DNA of 64,000 nt from Fundidesulfovibrio magnetotacticus (GCF_013019105.1 NZ_BLTE01000005.1:1-64000); one strand, 5' to 3'; counted from the stretch's first letter, positions 18,612 to 27,971 are shown. The notes: generated by a model not told the origin, from the letters alone. Numbers and translations are program-made.

Positions 18612-19394
18612 ATGAAGCTGTGCGTGCTCGGCTGCTCAGGCTCGGACCTGCCAGGACACCACCTCACGTCCTTTCTCGTCGACGGACGCATCCTTCTGGA
18701 CGCGGGCTCCGTCACCTCCAGCCTGTCCCTGGACGAACAGGCCGCCATCACCGACATCTTCGTCAGCCACGCCCATCTGGACCACATCAAGGACATCCTC
18801 TTCCTGGCCGACAACCTCATCGAATTCTTCGGCCACCACACAAGGCCGCCCGTGAACATCCGGGGGCTCCCCGAGGTGCTCGACGCCATCGCCACGCACC
18901 TGCTCAACGACACCATCTGGCCGGACTTCACCGTCATCCCGGCCAACTCCCCGGTGCTCACCTACCAGCCCATGCCCGCGGCCTCCCACGTGAGCGTGGG
19001 CGGGCTCACCATCGCCAACCACCCCGTGAACCACGCCAAGCACGCCAGCGGCTTCGTGCTCTGGGGGCCGGGCGAGAAGGAAATCCTGGCCTACACCGGC
19101 GACACCGGACCCTGCGACGCCTGGTGGCACTGGCTCTCCAACTTCCACCGCCCCGTGCGCAACGTCATCACCGAGGCCAGCTTCCCCAACCACCTGGAAG
19201 AGCTGGCCAACATCTCCAAGCACCTCACCCCGAGGCTCCTGCGCCGCGAGTTGGAAAAGCTTCCCTACAAGCCAAGGGTCTACATCTACCACATGAAGTC
19301 CCCCTTCTCGGAGCAGATCCAGGCCGAACTGCTCGAATCCCTGGACGGCTTCTCCTACCACCTCATGCGCGAGGAAGAGACCTTCGAATTCTAG
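18612..19394 (+). CDS. MBL-fold hydrolase resembling class II cyclic-nucleotide phosphodiesterases
   Basis: 260 residues from the ATG at 18612, with GGAGGG six bases upstream; a longer in-frame extension reads through the tRNA and is not real. The metal motif is SHAHLDHI, of the type used by class II 3',5'-cyclic nucleotide phosphodiesterases, with later histidines (HPVNHAKH) and YTGDTG supplying the remaining ligands. The LLDAGS block near the N-terminus fits the same family. The substrate (cAMP or another phosphodiester) cannot be told from sequence. It stands alone before folC, whose reading frame begins directly after its stop. Confidence 0.8.
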   Translation: MKLCVLGCSGSDLPGHHLTSFLVDGRILLDAGSVTSSLSLDEQAAITDIFVSHAHLDHIKDILFLADNLIEFFGHHTRPPVNIRGLPEVLDAIATHLLNDTIWPDFTVIPANSPVLTYQPMPAASHVSVGGLTIANHPVNHAKHASGFVLWGPGEKEILAYTGDTGPCDAWWHWLSNFHRPVRNVITEASFPNHLEELANISKHLTPRLLRRELEKLPYKPRVYIYHMKSPFSEQIQAELLESLDGFSYHLMREEETFEF

Positions 19395-19496
19395 ACCGCC
19401 GCCCGCCGCGCGGCACGGAGCCCGCCCCTGACCTCCCCACGCTTCCGCGACTTCCAGGGCTTCCAGGACCACCTGGACGCACTGGGCCTCTTCCAC

Positions 19497-20714
19497 ATGG
19501 ACATGGGCCTGCACCGCGTACGCGCCGCCCTGGACGCGCTGGGACTGCTCAACCCGCCCTGCGCCGCCGCCAAGGTGCTGGGCACCAACGGCAAGGGCTC
19601 CACCTCCACCTTCCTGGCCGCGAGCCTCACGGCCTCGGGCGCACGCACGGGGCTCTACACCTCGCCCCACTTCCTCTCGCCCCGCGAGCGCATCCTGGTC
19701 GACGCCGCCCCCCTGCCGGACCAGGCCTGGATCGACGCCGCCCACGCCGTGCTGGAGGTCTCCGCCGACAGGGGCGACGCCTTCCGGCTCACCTACTTCG
19801 AACTGCTCACGGTGATGGCCGCCTGGCTCTTCCGCGAGGCCGGGTGCCGCGCCGCCGTCTTCGAGGCGGGCCTGGGGGGCGCCCACGACGCCACCACCGC
19901 CCTCCCCGCGCACCTGAGCGTCTACACCCCCATTGGCATGGATCACGCCGCCGTGCTGGGCCCCTCCGTGGAGTCCATCGCCTCGGACAAGGCCGGGGCC
20001 ATGCGCCCGGGAGTCCCCGTGGTCTGCGGCATCCAGCCCCCCGAGGCCCTGGCCGTGCTCGCCTCGGCCGCCGCCCGCGCGGGCGCGCCGTTCCACCACG
20101 CGGCCCATGTCGCCGCCCTTCACGGCGCGAGCTGGCCCTCGCGACCGGCCATGCCCGGCCCCCACCAGCAGGACAACTGGCTCCTCGCCCTGGCCGCCCG
20201 GCAACTCCTGGCCGAGGCCGCGCCGGGTCTGGTCCCCGTTGCCGACCCCGAGGCACTGGAGCAGGCCGCGCGCCAGGCCTTCATCCCCGGACGCTTCCAG
20301 CGCGTCCCGGCCGAGCCGCCCCTGCCCGCGCTCATCCTGGACGGCGCGCACAACGCCCCGGGCCTGGAGTGCCTGGCCCGCGCCCTGGCCTACGCGGGCG
20401 TGGTCCCCTCCGCCATGGTCTTCTCCTGCCTGGCCGACAAGGACCTGGAGACCATGCTCCCCCTGGCCCGGGCGCTCACGCCCGGGGCGATCCTCGTGCC
20501 CGGTTTCGAGGCCTGCGGACGCGCCCCGGACCCGGAAGCCCTGGCCCGCGTCCTGGGACCGCGCGCCCGCCCCGTGCGCGACGCCGCCCAGGCCCTGGAG
20601 CTGCTGCACGGCCAGGAGGGGACCGTGCTCGTGTGCGGCTCGCTCTACCTGCTGGCCGAGGTCTTCCGCTGCCAACCCGCGTGGATGGCCGCTCCGCATT
20701 GCCTTCGGCCGTGA
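19497..20714 (+). CDS. folC: Bifunctional folylpolyglutamate synthase / dihydrofolate synthase
   Basis: A Mur-ligase-family enzyme adding glutamate to dihydropteroate and folates. Visible are the P-loop GTNGKGS, the TSPHF substrate motif, FEAGLGG, and in the C-terminal domain ILDGAHN, all standard for FolC. From the first ATG it is 405 residues, but the same frame continues upstream with typical FolC N-terminal sequence (FQDHLDALGLFHMD) and has no ATG, GTG or TTG. A CTG at 19428, seven bases after ACGGAG, would give 428 residues and is probably the true start; coordinates here use the first conventional codon. The ATG at 19497 has no ribosome site. Confidence 0.88.
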   Translation: MDMGLHRVRAALDALGLLNPPCAAAKVLGTNGKGSTSTFLAASLTASGARTGLYTSPHFLSPRERILVDAAPLPDQAWIDAAHAVLEVSADRGDAFRLTYFELLTVMAAWLFREAGCRAAVFEAGLGGAHDATTALPAHLSVYTPIGMDHAAVLGPSVESIASDKAGAMRPGVPVVCGIQPPEALAVLASAAARAGAPFHHAAHVAALHGASWPSRPAMPGPHQQDNWLLALAARQLLAEAAPGLVPVADPEALEQAARQAFIPGRFQRVPAEPPLPALILDGAHNAPGLECLARALAYAGVVPSAMVFSCLADKDLETMLPLARALTPGAILVPGFEACGRAPDPEALARVLGPRARPVRDAAQALELLHGQEGTVLVCGSLYLLAEVFRCQPAWMAAPHCLRP

Positions 20715-20757
20715 TGTGGGCTAGTTCCGGGCATCCCGACGCAAGGAAGAAGCCAGC

Positions 20758-22170
20758 GTGAGCGCACTCTACCGTCTTCTGCCCTCCATGGACCGGGTGC
20801 TCGCGCACCTGGAGGCCCTGCCCGAGCCCCTCGACGCCCCCCGCGCCCTGGTGCGCGAGGCCGTCCAGGCCTTCCTGGACGCCACGCGCGAGGAAATCCG
20901 CCAGGGCCTGATCGAACGCGAGGACGCCCTCGCCTGGGAGACGCTCTCCCGGCGCATCGAGTGCTTCGCGCGCTCTTTCGTGCGCCCGCGCTTCCGCCGG
21001 GTGCTCAACGCCACGGGCGTGGTGGTGCACACCAACCTGGGGCGTTCCGTGCTGGCCGACGCCGCCACCGGGGCCGTGGCCCTGGCCTGCCGCCACTACT
21101 CCAACCTGGAGTTCGACCTCTCCACCGGCGGGCGCGGCAGCCGCCACAGCCTGGTGGAAGGCCTGCTCACGCGGCTCACCGGAGCCGAGTCGGCCATGGT
21201 GGTGAACAACAACGCCGCCGCCGTGCTCCTGGTGCTGGAGAGCCTCTGCAAGGGCCGGGAGGTGGTGGTTTCGCGCGGGCAGCTGGTGGAGATCGGGGGC
21301 TCGTTCCGTGTGCCGGAGGTCATGGCCAAGTCCGGAGCCGTGCTGCGCGAGGTGGGGGCCACCAACCGCACCCACCTGCGCGACTACGAAGCCGCCATCA
21401 CGCCGGAGACCGCGGCGCTCCTGCGCGTGCACACCTCCAATTTCCGCATCATCGGCTTCACCAAGGAGGTCTCCCTGGAGGAGCTGGCCGCCCTGGGCGC
21501 GCGCCACGGCCTGCCCGTCATCGAGGACCTGGGCAGCGGCACCCTGGACGACTTCGGATCGGCGGGCCTGCACGGCGAGCCCACCGTGGCCCAGGTGGTG
21601 GCCGCCGGTGCCGACGTGGTCACCTTCTCGGGCGACAAGGTGCTCGGCGGCCCCCAGGCCGGGATCATCGTGGGCCGCAAGCGGTATCTGGACGTGCTGC
21701 GCCGCAACCAGCTTGGCCGGGCGCTGCGCATCGACAAGATGACCCTGGCCGCCCTGGAGGCCACCCTGCGCCTCTACCTGGACCCCGAACGCGCCCGCCG
21801 CGAAATACCCACCCTGGCCATGATCCGCGCCACGCCCCAGGAGCTCAAGGCCAAGGCCCAGGCCCTGGCCCGGGCCGTGCGCCGCCGCGCCGGGGGGCAC
21901 TTCGAGGCCTGCGTGCGCCCCGGGGCCTCGCGCGTGGGCGGCGGGGCCTTCCCGGAGCGCGACTTGCCTACTTTTCTGGTCTGCTTATCTCCCAAGAACC
22001 CGGGCCTCGCCCCGGACACCCTGCGCGCCGCGCTCCTCGACACCGACCCGCCCCTGACGGGCCGCGTGGAGGACGGCGCCTTTTGCATGGACCCGCGCAC
22101 CCTGCGCCCCGACGAATTCGACCTGGCGGCCCGCGCCCTGGCCCTGGCCGCCGTGCAAGCATCTCTTTAA
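20758..22170 (+). CDS. selA: L-seryl-tRNA(Sec) selenium transferase
   Basis: 470 residues, GTG start preceded by AAGGAAG. SelA converts Ser-tRNA(Sec) to Sec-tRNA(Sec) using selenophosphate. The PLP lysine is K294 in SGDKVLGGPQAG. HTNLGRS (91-97), VNNNAAA and the EDLGSGTL block are all conserved. The length matches the family. With selB about 2.2 kb downstream on the same strand it forms a selenocysteine locus; selC and selD are not in the window. Confidence 0.95.
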   Translation: MSALYRLLPSMDRVLAHLEALPEPLDAPRALVREAVQAFLDATREEIRQGLIEREDALAWETLSRRIECFARSFVRPRFRRVLNATGVVVHTNLGRSVLADAATGAVALACRHYSNLEFDLSTGGRGSRHSLVEGLLTRLTGAESAMVVNNNAAAVLLVLESLCKGREVVVSRGQLVEIGGSFRVPEVMAKSGAVLREVGATNRTHLRDYEAAITPETAALLRVHTSNFRIIGFTKEVSLEELAALGARHGLPVIEDLGSGTLDDFGSAGLHGEPTVAQVVAAGADVVTFSGDKVLGGPQAGIIVGRKRYLDVLRRNQLGRALRIDKMTLAALEATLRLYLDPERARREIPTLAMIRATPQELKAKAQALARAVRRRAGGHFEACVRPGASRVGGGAFPERDLPTFLVCLSPKNPGLAPDTLRAALLDTDPPLTGRVEDGAFCMDPRTLRPDEFDLAARALALAAVQASL

Positions 22171-22179
22171 GGAGCCGTC

Positions 22180-23571
22180 ATGAATCCCCTGGAGCACGAA
22201 TCCAAGAACTGCTGGGAGGTCTATTCCTCCGAGTCCGACCGCGCCGCCATGGACGCCCTGGCCGGGCGCTACGTGCGCTTCCTCACCGAGTGCAAGACCG
22301 AACGCGAGACCATCGCCTACGTGCGCCGCCGCCTCCTGGAGGCCGGGTTCATCGAAAGCCCGGACGGCAGCTTCTCCGGCGAGGCCTGCTTCAAGGTCTC
22401 CCACGGCAAGACGGCCTTCATCGCCCGCAAGGGCCGCCGCCCCCTCTCCGAGGGCTTCCGCCTGCTGGGCGCCCACGCCGACACCCCCCGCCTGGACCTC
22501 AAGCAGCACCCCCTCTACGAGGACTGCAACGTCTCCCAGGCCAAGACCCATTACTACGGCGGCATCCGCAAATACCAGTGGCTGGCCCGCCCCCTGGCCC
22601 TGCACGGCGTGGTGGCCAAGACCGACGGCAGCGTGGTGGAGGTGACCATCGGCGAGAACCCCGAGGACCCGGTGTTCACCATCCCCGACCTCCTGCCGCA
22701 CCTGGCCTACAAGCAGGTGGAGCAGAAGGTCTCCGACGCCTTCGAGGCCGAGAAGCTGAACATCATCATGGGCCACGCCCCCGCGCCCAAGGACGACGAC
22801 GCCAAGGAGAACGGGGCCAAGGCCTCGGTGAAGAAGAAGGTGCTGGCCCTGCTCCACGAACGCTACGCCATCACCGAGAGCGACCTCTACTCGGCCGAAC
22901 TCCAGGCCGTGCCCGCCGGTCCGGCGCGTTTCGTGGGCCTGGACGGCTCGCTCATCGGCGGCTTCGGCCACGACGACCGCCTCTGCGTGTTCGCGGGCCT
23001 GGAGGCGCTGCTGGCGGCCGAGGCCCCGGAGCACGCCCAGATCGTGCTCTTCTGGGACAAGGAGGAGATCGGCTCCGAGGGCTCCACCAGCGCGGGCTCC
23101 ATGTTCTTCGAGTACGCCCTGGAAGACCTCATCGCCGCCTGGGAGCCGGGCGCGCGCCTCTCGCGCGTGATGGAGGCCGGCAAGGCCGTGTCCGCCGACG
23201 TGAACGCCGCCCTGGACCCGGACTACCAGGAGGTGCACGAAAAACTCAACGCCTGCCTGCTGGGCCACGGCCCCACGTTCAACAAGTTCACGGGCCATCG
23301 CGGCAAGGTGGGGGCATCCGACGCCCACCCCGAGTACGTGGCCTGGATCCGGGGCGTCATGGACGCGGCCGGCGTGCCCTGGCAGATGGCCGAACTGGGC
23401 AAGGTGGACCTGGGCGGCGGCGGCACGGTGGCCAAGTTCCTGGCCGCCTACTGCATGGACATCATCGACTTCGGCCCGCCCGTGCTCTCCATGCACAGCC
23501 CCTTCGAGCTGTGTTCCAAGGCCGACCTGCACGCCACCATGCTGGCCTACAAGGCGTTCCTGGCGAGTTGA
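22180..23571 (+). CDS. M18-family aminopeptidase
   Basis: 463 residues. A cytosolic di-zinc aminopeptidase of family M18 (aspartyl aminopeptidase type). The metal ligands and catalytic residues lie in GAHADTPRLD, FVGLDGSLIGGFGHDDR, the DKEEIGSEG motif, and near the C-terminus LSMHSPFE. It begins nine bases after the selA stop with an AAGGAG site, so it is probably co-transcribed with selA, though no functional tie to selenocysteine is known to me. Confidence 0.9.
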   Translation: MNPLEHESKNCWEVYSSESDRAAMDALAGRYVRFLTECKTERETIAYVRRRLLEAGFIESPDGSFSGEACFKVSHGKTAFIARKGRRPLSEGFRLLGAHADTPRLDLKQHPLYEDCNVSQAKTHYYGGIRKYQWLARPLALHGVVAKTDGSVVEVTIGENPEDPVFTIPDLLPHLAYKQVEQKVSDAFEAEKLNIIMGHAPAPKDDDAKENGAKASVKKKVLALLHERYAITESDLYSAELQAVPAGPARFVGLDGSLIGGFGHDDRLCVFAGLEALLAAEAPEHAQIVLFWDKEEIGSEGSTSAGSMFFEYALEDLIAAWEPGARLSRVMEAGKAVSADVNAALDPDYQEVHEKLNACLLGHGPTFNKFTGHRGKVGASDAHPEYVAWIRGVMDAAGVPWQMAELGKVDLGGGGTVAKFLAAYCMDIIDFGPPVLSMHSPFELCSKADLHATMLAYKAFLAS

Positions 23572-23591
23572 ACCCCGGCGGGGTATGCTGT

Positions 23592-23986
23592 ATGATCGAA
23601 GCCAGAGAACTCCTCAGGATCGCCAAGGCCCGCATGAAAGACGCCCAGGTGCTTTTGGACGGCGGGCGTTACTCGGGCGCTGCCTACATCTGCGGCTACG
23701 CCCTGGAACTGACGCTCAAGCACCGCATCTGCATGACCCTGAAATGGAAAGGCTACCCGGACTCGAACAAGGAGTTCGACCAGTACAAGAGCTTCCGGAC
23801 TACGATCTTGACGTGCTGCTCCATCTCTCTGGAAAGGAAGAATCCGTCCGGGACGCGTATATGCGCGAATGGTCCCTGGCCAAAAACTGGAGCCCGGATA
23901 CTCGCTACAGGATCGTCGGGAGCATCAACCGGTCGGATGCCACGGAACGCGTGGCGGCCATCAAGACCCTCATGGAGGTGCTATGA
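23592..23986 (+). pseudogene. HEPN-domain protein gene with a single-base frameshift
   Basis: The first 70 codons (from the ATG at 23592) read as a HEPN domain: ARELLRIAKARMKDAQVLL, GRYSGAAYICGYALELTLK. At 23801/23802 the homologous sequence moves to another frame and continues to a TGA at 23984-23986 (DLDVLLHLSGKEESVRDAY). Inserting one base after 23801 (ACT-CAC-GAT) restores FRTHDLDVLL, the pattern expected in the family, and gives a 131-residue protein. As written, the first frame runs on to 24194 as nonsense. It could be a real mutation, a sequencing error or, less likely, recoding. The stop overlaps the start of the next gene by four bases. Confidence 0.7.
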
Positions 23987-24360
23987 ACCTCTTCGCCCAA
24001 AAAATCGGCAAGGTCGTCTCGGAGATTCCCAAGGAAAGACACTACGACATGGTCGCCCTGCTGTTGCGCGCGGAATCCGCCGGGCTCTGGGACCTTCTGG
24101 TCTACGCGCCGTGGGCAAGCAAGAACATCGTGGGCGGAATAGATCACATGATTGCGAGCCTCTCCAAGCACCTTACCAAGGAAGAGATGCGTAAAATCTC
24201 CGGAATCGTTGTCCTGGACAAGAACGACCCCGCCATGAAGAGCCTGCGCGATTGCTCCCGGCCGGACCTGCCGGTGGTGGAACTGCGCGGCTGCGACGTG
24301 GCCGGAAACGAAATCCGAGAGGGCTACGTCTTCCACCCCCTCCTGGACGCGGACAGATGA
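23983..24360 (+). CDS. Small partner protein of the HEPN gene, unknown function
   Basis: 125 residues, starting at the ATG that overlaps the HEPN stop (ATGA), preceded by GGAGG. It has no signal peptide, no membrane segment and no nucleotidyltransferase GSxxR motif, so it is not an MNT antitoxin of the usual kind. It is a mixed alpha/beta sequence with acidic-hydrophobic segments ([26 protein letters not shown]). The strict coupling suggests it binds or regulates the HEPN protein. I do not recognise a named family with confidence. Confidence 0.75.
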   Translation: MNLFAQKIGKVVSEIPKERHYDMVALLLRAESAGLWDLLVYAPWASKNIVGGIDHMIASLSKHLTKEEMRKISGIVVLDKNDPAMKSLRDCSRPDLPVVELRGCDVAGNEIREGYVFHPLLDADR

Positions 24361-24394
24361 CCTTCGCCCCCCCGGCCTCCGGCCGTCGCGCCTC

Positions 24395-24406
24395 GGGAGC
24401 GCTCCC
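24395..24406 (+). promoter_or_regulatory. Palindrome covering the selB ribosome-binding site
   Basis: GGGAGCGCTCCC is a perfect 12-base palindrome whose left half is the only Shine-Dalgarno-like sequence and whose right half touches the selB ATG. As RNA it could fold into a 4-bp stem with a GCGC tetraloop and hide the GGGAG. Confidence 0.35.
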
Positions 24407-26314
24407 ATGGCCCTGATCCTCGGAACCGCCGGGCACATCGACCACGGCAAGACCACCCTGGTCAAAGCCCTCACGGGCACGGACTGCGACCGCCTGGCCG
24501 AAGAGAAGAAGCGCGGCATCACCATCGAGCTGGGCTTCGCCTTCCTGGAGCTGCCCGGGGTGCGCCTGGGCGTGGTGGACGTGCCCGGCCACGAGCGCTT
24601 CGTCAAAAACATGGTGGCCGGGGCAGCGGGCATCGACTTCGTGGTGCTGGTGATCGCCGCCGACGAGGGCGTCATGCCCCAGACCCGCGAGCACCTGGAA
24701 ATCTGCACGCTCCTGGGCATCCGCCACGGCGTGGTGGCCCTCACCAAGGTGGACATGGTGGACGAGGACTGGCTGGGCCTCGTCACCGAGGACGTGCGCG
24801 CCTTCCTCGCCGGCAGCTTCCTGGCCGAGGCCCCCATGGTGCCCGTGTCTGCCCACACCGGGCAGGGCCTGGACGAACTGCGCGCAGAGCTCGCACGCCT
24901 GGCCGCCGAGTTCCCCGGCAAGCGCCGCTCCGACCTGGCCCGCCTGCCCATCGACCGCGTGTTCACCATGAAGGGCCACGGCACGGTGGTCACGGGCACG
25001 CTCATCTCCGGCAGGCTCAGGACCGGCGACGACGTGCTGCTTTACCCCTCCATGCGCCCCACCAAGGTGCGCTCGCTCCAGGTGCACGGCCTGCCCGCCG
25101 AGGAGGGCCAGGCCGGACAACGCACCGCCGTGAACGTCATGGGCCTGGAGGTGGACGACGTGGAACGCGGCGAGGTGCTGGCCCACCCTGGCACACTCTT
25201 CCCCTCCCTGGCCTGGAACCTGGAGGTCACCTGCCTGGCCTCGTCTCCCAGGGCGCTCAAGCACAGGGGCGAGGTGCACTTCCACCACGGCACGCGCGAG
25301 GTGATGGCCCGCCTCTATTTCCTGGACCGCGACAAGCTCGAGCCCGGACAGACCGCCCTGTGCCAGGCGCGCTTCGAGTCGCCCCTGGCGGGCGTGAGCG
25401 GCGACCGCTGCGTCATGCGCTCGTTCTCTCCGCTGCGCACCGTGGCGGGCGCCACCATCCTCTCGCCCCTGGGCGGGCGCATCAAGCGAAACGGCCCCGA
25501 ACTGGCCGACCTTGCCGCCCTGCCCGAGGCCTCCGCCGAGGAACTCACGCGGCTTCACCTGAAGCTGCGCGGCCGCGAAGGCGCGAGCTTCCCAGCGCTC
25601 ATGACCCTCACCGGCCTGGAGAGCCGCGAGTTGGAGCGCGTGCTCCAGGCCTTCTCCGGCAAGGGCCAGGCCTGCCTCTACGACCGCGAGGCCCGCATGT
25701 GGCTCTCCGGCGAGGTGCTGGAGTCTTTGGCCGCCGGGCTTCTGGAGCACGTGGCCGCCTACCACCGCCGCGAGCCCCTCAAGCAGGGCGTCTCGCGCGG
25801 CGAGCTGGCTTCGGCCTGGGGGCGCGAGCTGCCCCCCAAGCTGGTGCACTTCCTGGTGGAGCGCCTGCTCAAGGCGGGCAAGCTCAGCCAGGACCAGGAG
25901 TCCCTGCGCCTGCCCGGCCACTCCGTGAGCCTGGGCGCGGGCCAGGCCGATCTGCGCGAGCGCCTGCTGGCCCTCTACGAGGCCGGAGGCATCACCCCGC
26001 CCAACTACAAGGACGTGCTGGAGACCCTGGGCGCGTCGGCCAAGGAGGCCCTGCCCGTCTACAAGCTCCTGAGCGAGCAGAACCTCGTGCGCCGCATCAA
26101 CGAGGACCTCTACTTCGCCGTGAGCGCCCTGGACGGCCTCAAGGCCAAGGTGGCCGAGTACTTCGCCACCCACGCCGATCTTGGCCCCCAGGACTTCCGG
26201 GAACTCACGGGGCTCACGCGCAAGTTCGCCATTCCGCTGCTCGAATTCCTGGACAAGGAGAAGGTTACCGTGCGCGTGGGCGACAAGCGCCTGCCGCGCG
26301 TGCGCCAGGGGTGA
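24407..26314 (+). CDS. selB: Selenocysteine-specific translation elongation factor
   Basis: 635 residues, the usual SelB size. The N-terminal GTPase has G1 GHIDHGKT (9-16), the switch region [12 protein letters not shown]3 DVPGHE and G4 TKVD. EF-Tu-like beta-barrels follow ([23 protein letters not shown]). The C-terminal third is a string of winged-helix domains that bind the SECIS hairpin (ending [16 protein letters not shown]). It delivers Sec-tRNA to UGA codons. It lies 46 bases after the HEPN partner on the same strand as selA. Confidence 0.95.
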   Translation: MALILGTAGHIDHGKTTLVKALTGTDCDRLAEEKKRGITIELGFAFLELPGVRLGVVDVPGHERFVKNMVAGAAGIDFVVLVIAADEGVMPQTREHLEICTLLGIRHGVVALTKVDMVDEDWLGLVTEDVRAFLAGSFLAEAPMVPVSAHTGQGLDELRAELARLAAEFPGKRRSDLARLPIDRVFTMKGHGTVVTGTLISGRLRTGDDVLLYPSMRPTKVRSLQVHGLPAEEGQAGQRTAVNVMGLEVDDVERGEVLAHPGTLFPSLAWNLEVTCLASSPRALKHRGEVHFHHGTREVMARLYFLDRDKLEPGQTALCQARFESPLAGVSGDRCVMRSFSPLRTVAGATILSPLGGRIKRNGPELADLAALPEASAEELTRLHLKLRGREGASFPALMTLTGLESRELERVLQAFSGKGQACLYDREARMWLSGEVLESLAAGLLEHVAAYHRREPLKQGVSRGELASAWGRELPPKLVHFLVERLLKAGKLSQDQESLRLPGHSVSLGAGQADLRERLLALYEAGGITPPNYKDVLETLGASAKEALPVYKLLSEQNLVRRINEDLYFAVSALDGLKAKVAEYFATHADLGPQDFRELTGLTRKFAIPLLEFLDKEKVTVRVGDKRLPRVRQG

Positions 26315-26325
26315 GCCCGACGCGA

Positions 26326-26347
26326 CCCCGCCGGGGCTTGCTTTTTT
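26326..26347 (+). terminator. Probable terminator after selB
   Basis: A short CCCC/GGGG stem followed by CTTGC and a run of six T, 12 bases past the selB stop. The stem is short, so confidence is modest. Confidence 0.45.
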
Positions 26348-26409
26348 CCCCCAGGCGGCTACACCCTCACAGGCCCCGACGGGGCAACACCAGAGAAGGA
26401 GTCCACACG

Positions 26410-26916
26410 ATGGCCCGCAAAGCCGCGCTCACCGCGCTCACCCTGATCCTTGCCCTCGCCCTGGCCGTTCCGGCCCTCGCCCAGAAAAAGGACAAGACCC
26501 CCGCCCCCCTGGACGGCGCTCCCTCGGCCAAGGCCGCCGGGGCGAACCTCAAGGTCACGGACTTCGGCGCGCGCTGGACCGCCATGACCGACCGCGAACG
26601 CAACCACTTCATCGAGGGCATGGTCACCTCCATCCGCTTCCTGTGCACCAACACGATCTACGGCGCCGACCCCAAGCAGATGGACATGAAGGACGCCGAG
26701 AAGCGCGTGGTCGAATGCATCGCCTCGAACTTCCCCTACATGCCCCACGACATCAAGGCCGCCATGACGGCCATCTACCAGGACAAGGCGAACAACTCCC
26801 TGCCCTACGACATCGTCTACGGCTTCGCCCTCTTCAAGGTGAAGGGCGACTCCTACGAAGAAAATCTGGCCAAGGTCCGCCAGCTCTATGACAAGCGCGC
26901 CAAGGGCGGCAACTAG
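26410..26916 (+). CDS. Secreted protein of unknown function
   Basis: 168 residues with AAGGAG before the ATG. A clear signal peptide (residues 1-24, cleavage after PALAQ) precedes a Lys/Ala/Pro-rich linker. The globular part from about residue 50 (FGARWTAMTDRERNHFIEGM) has two Cys (near 78 and 102) that could form a disulfide and several Tyr. No catalytic motif is visible. It is monocistronic: its own ribosome site, and a strong terminator directly after it. Confidence 0.8.
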   Translation: MARKAALTALTLILALALAVPALAQKKDKTPAPLDGAPSAKAAGANLKVTDFGARWTAMTDRERNHFIEGMVTSIRFLCTNTIYGADPKQMDMKDAEKRVVECIASNFPYMPHDIKAAMTAIYQDKANNSLPYDIVYGFALFKVKGDSYEENLAKVRQLYDKRAKGGN

Positions 26917-26938
26917 ACTGCCCGGCGCGGGCCTTTCC

Positions 26939-26973
26939 AAGGCCGCCCCCCCTGGCGGGGGGCGGCCTTCTCG
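26939..26973 (+). terminator. Strong Rho-independent terminator
   Basis: A perfect GC-rich stem, AAGGCCGCCCCCC paired with GGGGGGCGGCCTT around a CTGGC loop, followed by TTCTC. It closes the secreted-protein gene. Confidence 0.8.
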
Positions 26974-27144
26974 CGTGCGCGCTCCCGGCAGCGGGGCCGG
27001 GGAGCGCGACGCCCAGCCCGGCGCGACCTCGTGCACTCCGGCGCGGCGGCCCCTGGTCCAGAAGCGGGACGGCGCGCGGCGCGGCGTCCCCGGGCGGGCC
27101 GTTTGGCGCGGAATCGCCTTGTCCGCCTGCGCGCGGAGGGTCTT

Positions 27145-27663
27145 GTGAGCGCGCTCAGCCTGCGCGTGGGGCAGTCCCTGGGCATCCGCCCGGAGGTGGA
27201 AGGCCCCGCCCCGGTGCTGGCCGGCGGGACCTTCGAGGTGTTCTTCTTCTACGCCGACCTCACCGAAGAAGAGGTCCGGGCCTTCACCTCGGCCCCCCTG
27301 GCCTGCGGGGTGTACGTGGAGGACGCCATACCCGTGCTCGTGCTGGACATCGAAGGTTTCGGCGGTCTGGAAGTGGCCTTCAACCTCTTCGCCGAGCCCG
27401 AGGAAAAACGCAGAGCCTTCCTGGAAACCGTCCCGGCGCGCCACGAGGCGATCATCGTGCTCTGCGACCACCCCGACCCCGTGGTGCGGGCCGTGCGCCA
27501 GGTGCGCGCAGGTCCGATGGCCATCACGGAGATCAAGCGCGCCCTCTTCGACCAGCTGAGCCTCTACCGCGACATGACCCACTGCTTCCAGGCCATGTCG
27601 CGCCTCTTCGCCTCGGTGGACCCCGAGGAGATCCGCGGCCGCACCCTCATGCGCCCGGCCTGA
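27145..27663 (+). CDS. Conserved-looking protein of unknown function
   Basis: 172 residues from a GTG at 27145 with GCGGAGGG upstream; an earlier in-frame ATG gives an Arg/Pro-rich nonsense extension that I reject. The protein is cytosolic and alpha/beta in character (EVFFFYADLTEEEVRAF, VEDAIPVLVLDIEGFG, HEAIIVLCDHPD) and ends in a helical segment. Codon bias is like that of the neighbouring real genes. I do not recognise the family. Confidence 0.7.
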   Translation: MSALSLRVGQSLGIRPEVEGPAPVLAGGTFEVFFFYADLTEEEVRAFTSAPLACGVYVEDAIPVLVLDIEGFGGLEVAFNLFAEPEEKRRAFLETVPARHEAIIVLCDHPDPVVRAVRQVRAGPMAITEIKRALFDQLSLYRDMTHCFQAMSRLFASVDPEEIRGRTLMRPA

Positions 27664-27970
27664 GCCAGCGTCCATCCCCCCGCCCGATCCCTCCCGGCCG
27701 ACCCGCGCGTCCGGCGATCCGCCGTCCTCTTGAGTCTCCGCGAAACGGCTCGCGCCCTTGAGAAGCGCCGCGCAGCCACACGGAAGGGCACCTCCCGGCG
27801 ACCCGCGCCCGGAGCCCGCCCGCGCCACGGGCCAAGCGCGCCGCAGCCTCATGGAGCGGACGCTTCGCGTGATCAACTAGCCAGGGGAGGATATGACGGA
27901 CCGGCCCCGGAAGTGAGCCGCCGCACGGAACGACGAGGGCGTCCGGCAGTAAACGCCGACCGCCCGGGGG
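27664..27970 (+). other. Intergenic stretch with two mini-ORFs
   Basis: No gene of normal size. Near the right end are two very short frames: ATG at 27851 (MERTLRVIN) and ATG at 27893 (MTDRPRK), the latter with an ideal GGGGAGGAT site. Nothing on the plus strand follows closely enough for a clear leader-peptide role. Confidence 0.3.
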
Positions 27971-27971
27971 A

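Noticed and set aside
20961-24194. 1077-codon open frame on the plus strand
   Set aside because: Mostly a shadow of selA and the aminopeptidase; only its segment from 23592 to 23801 is real (the HEPN start).
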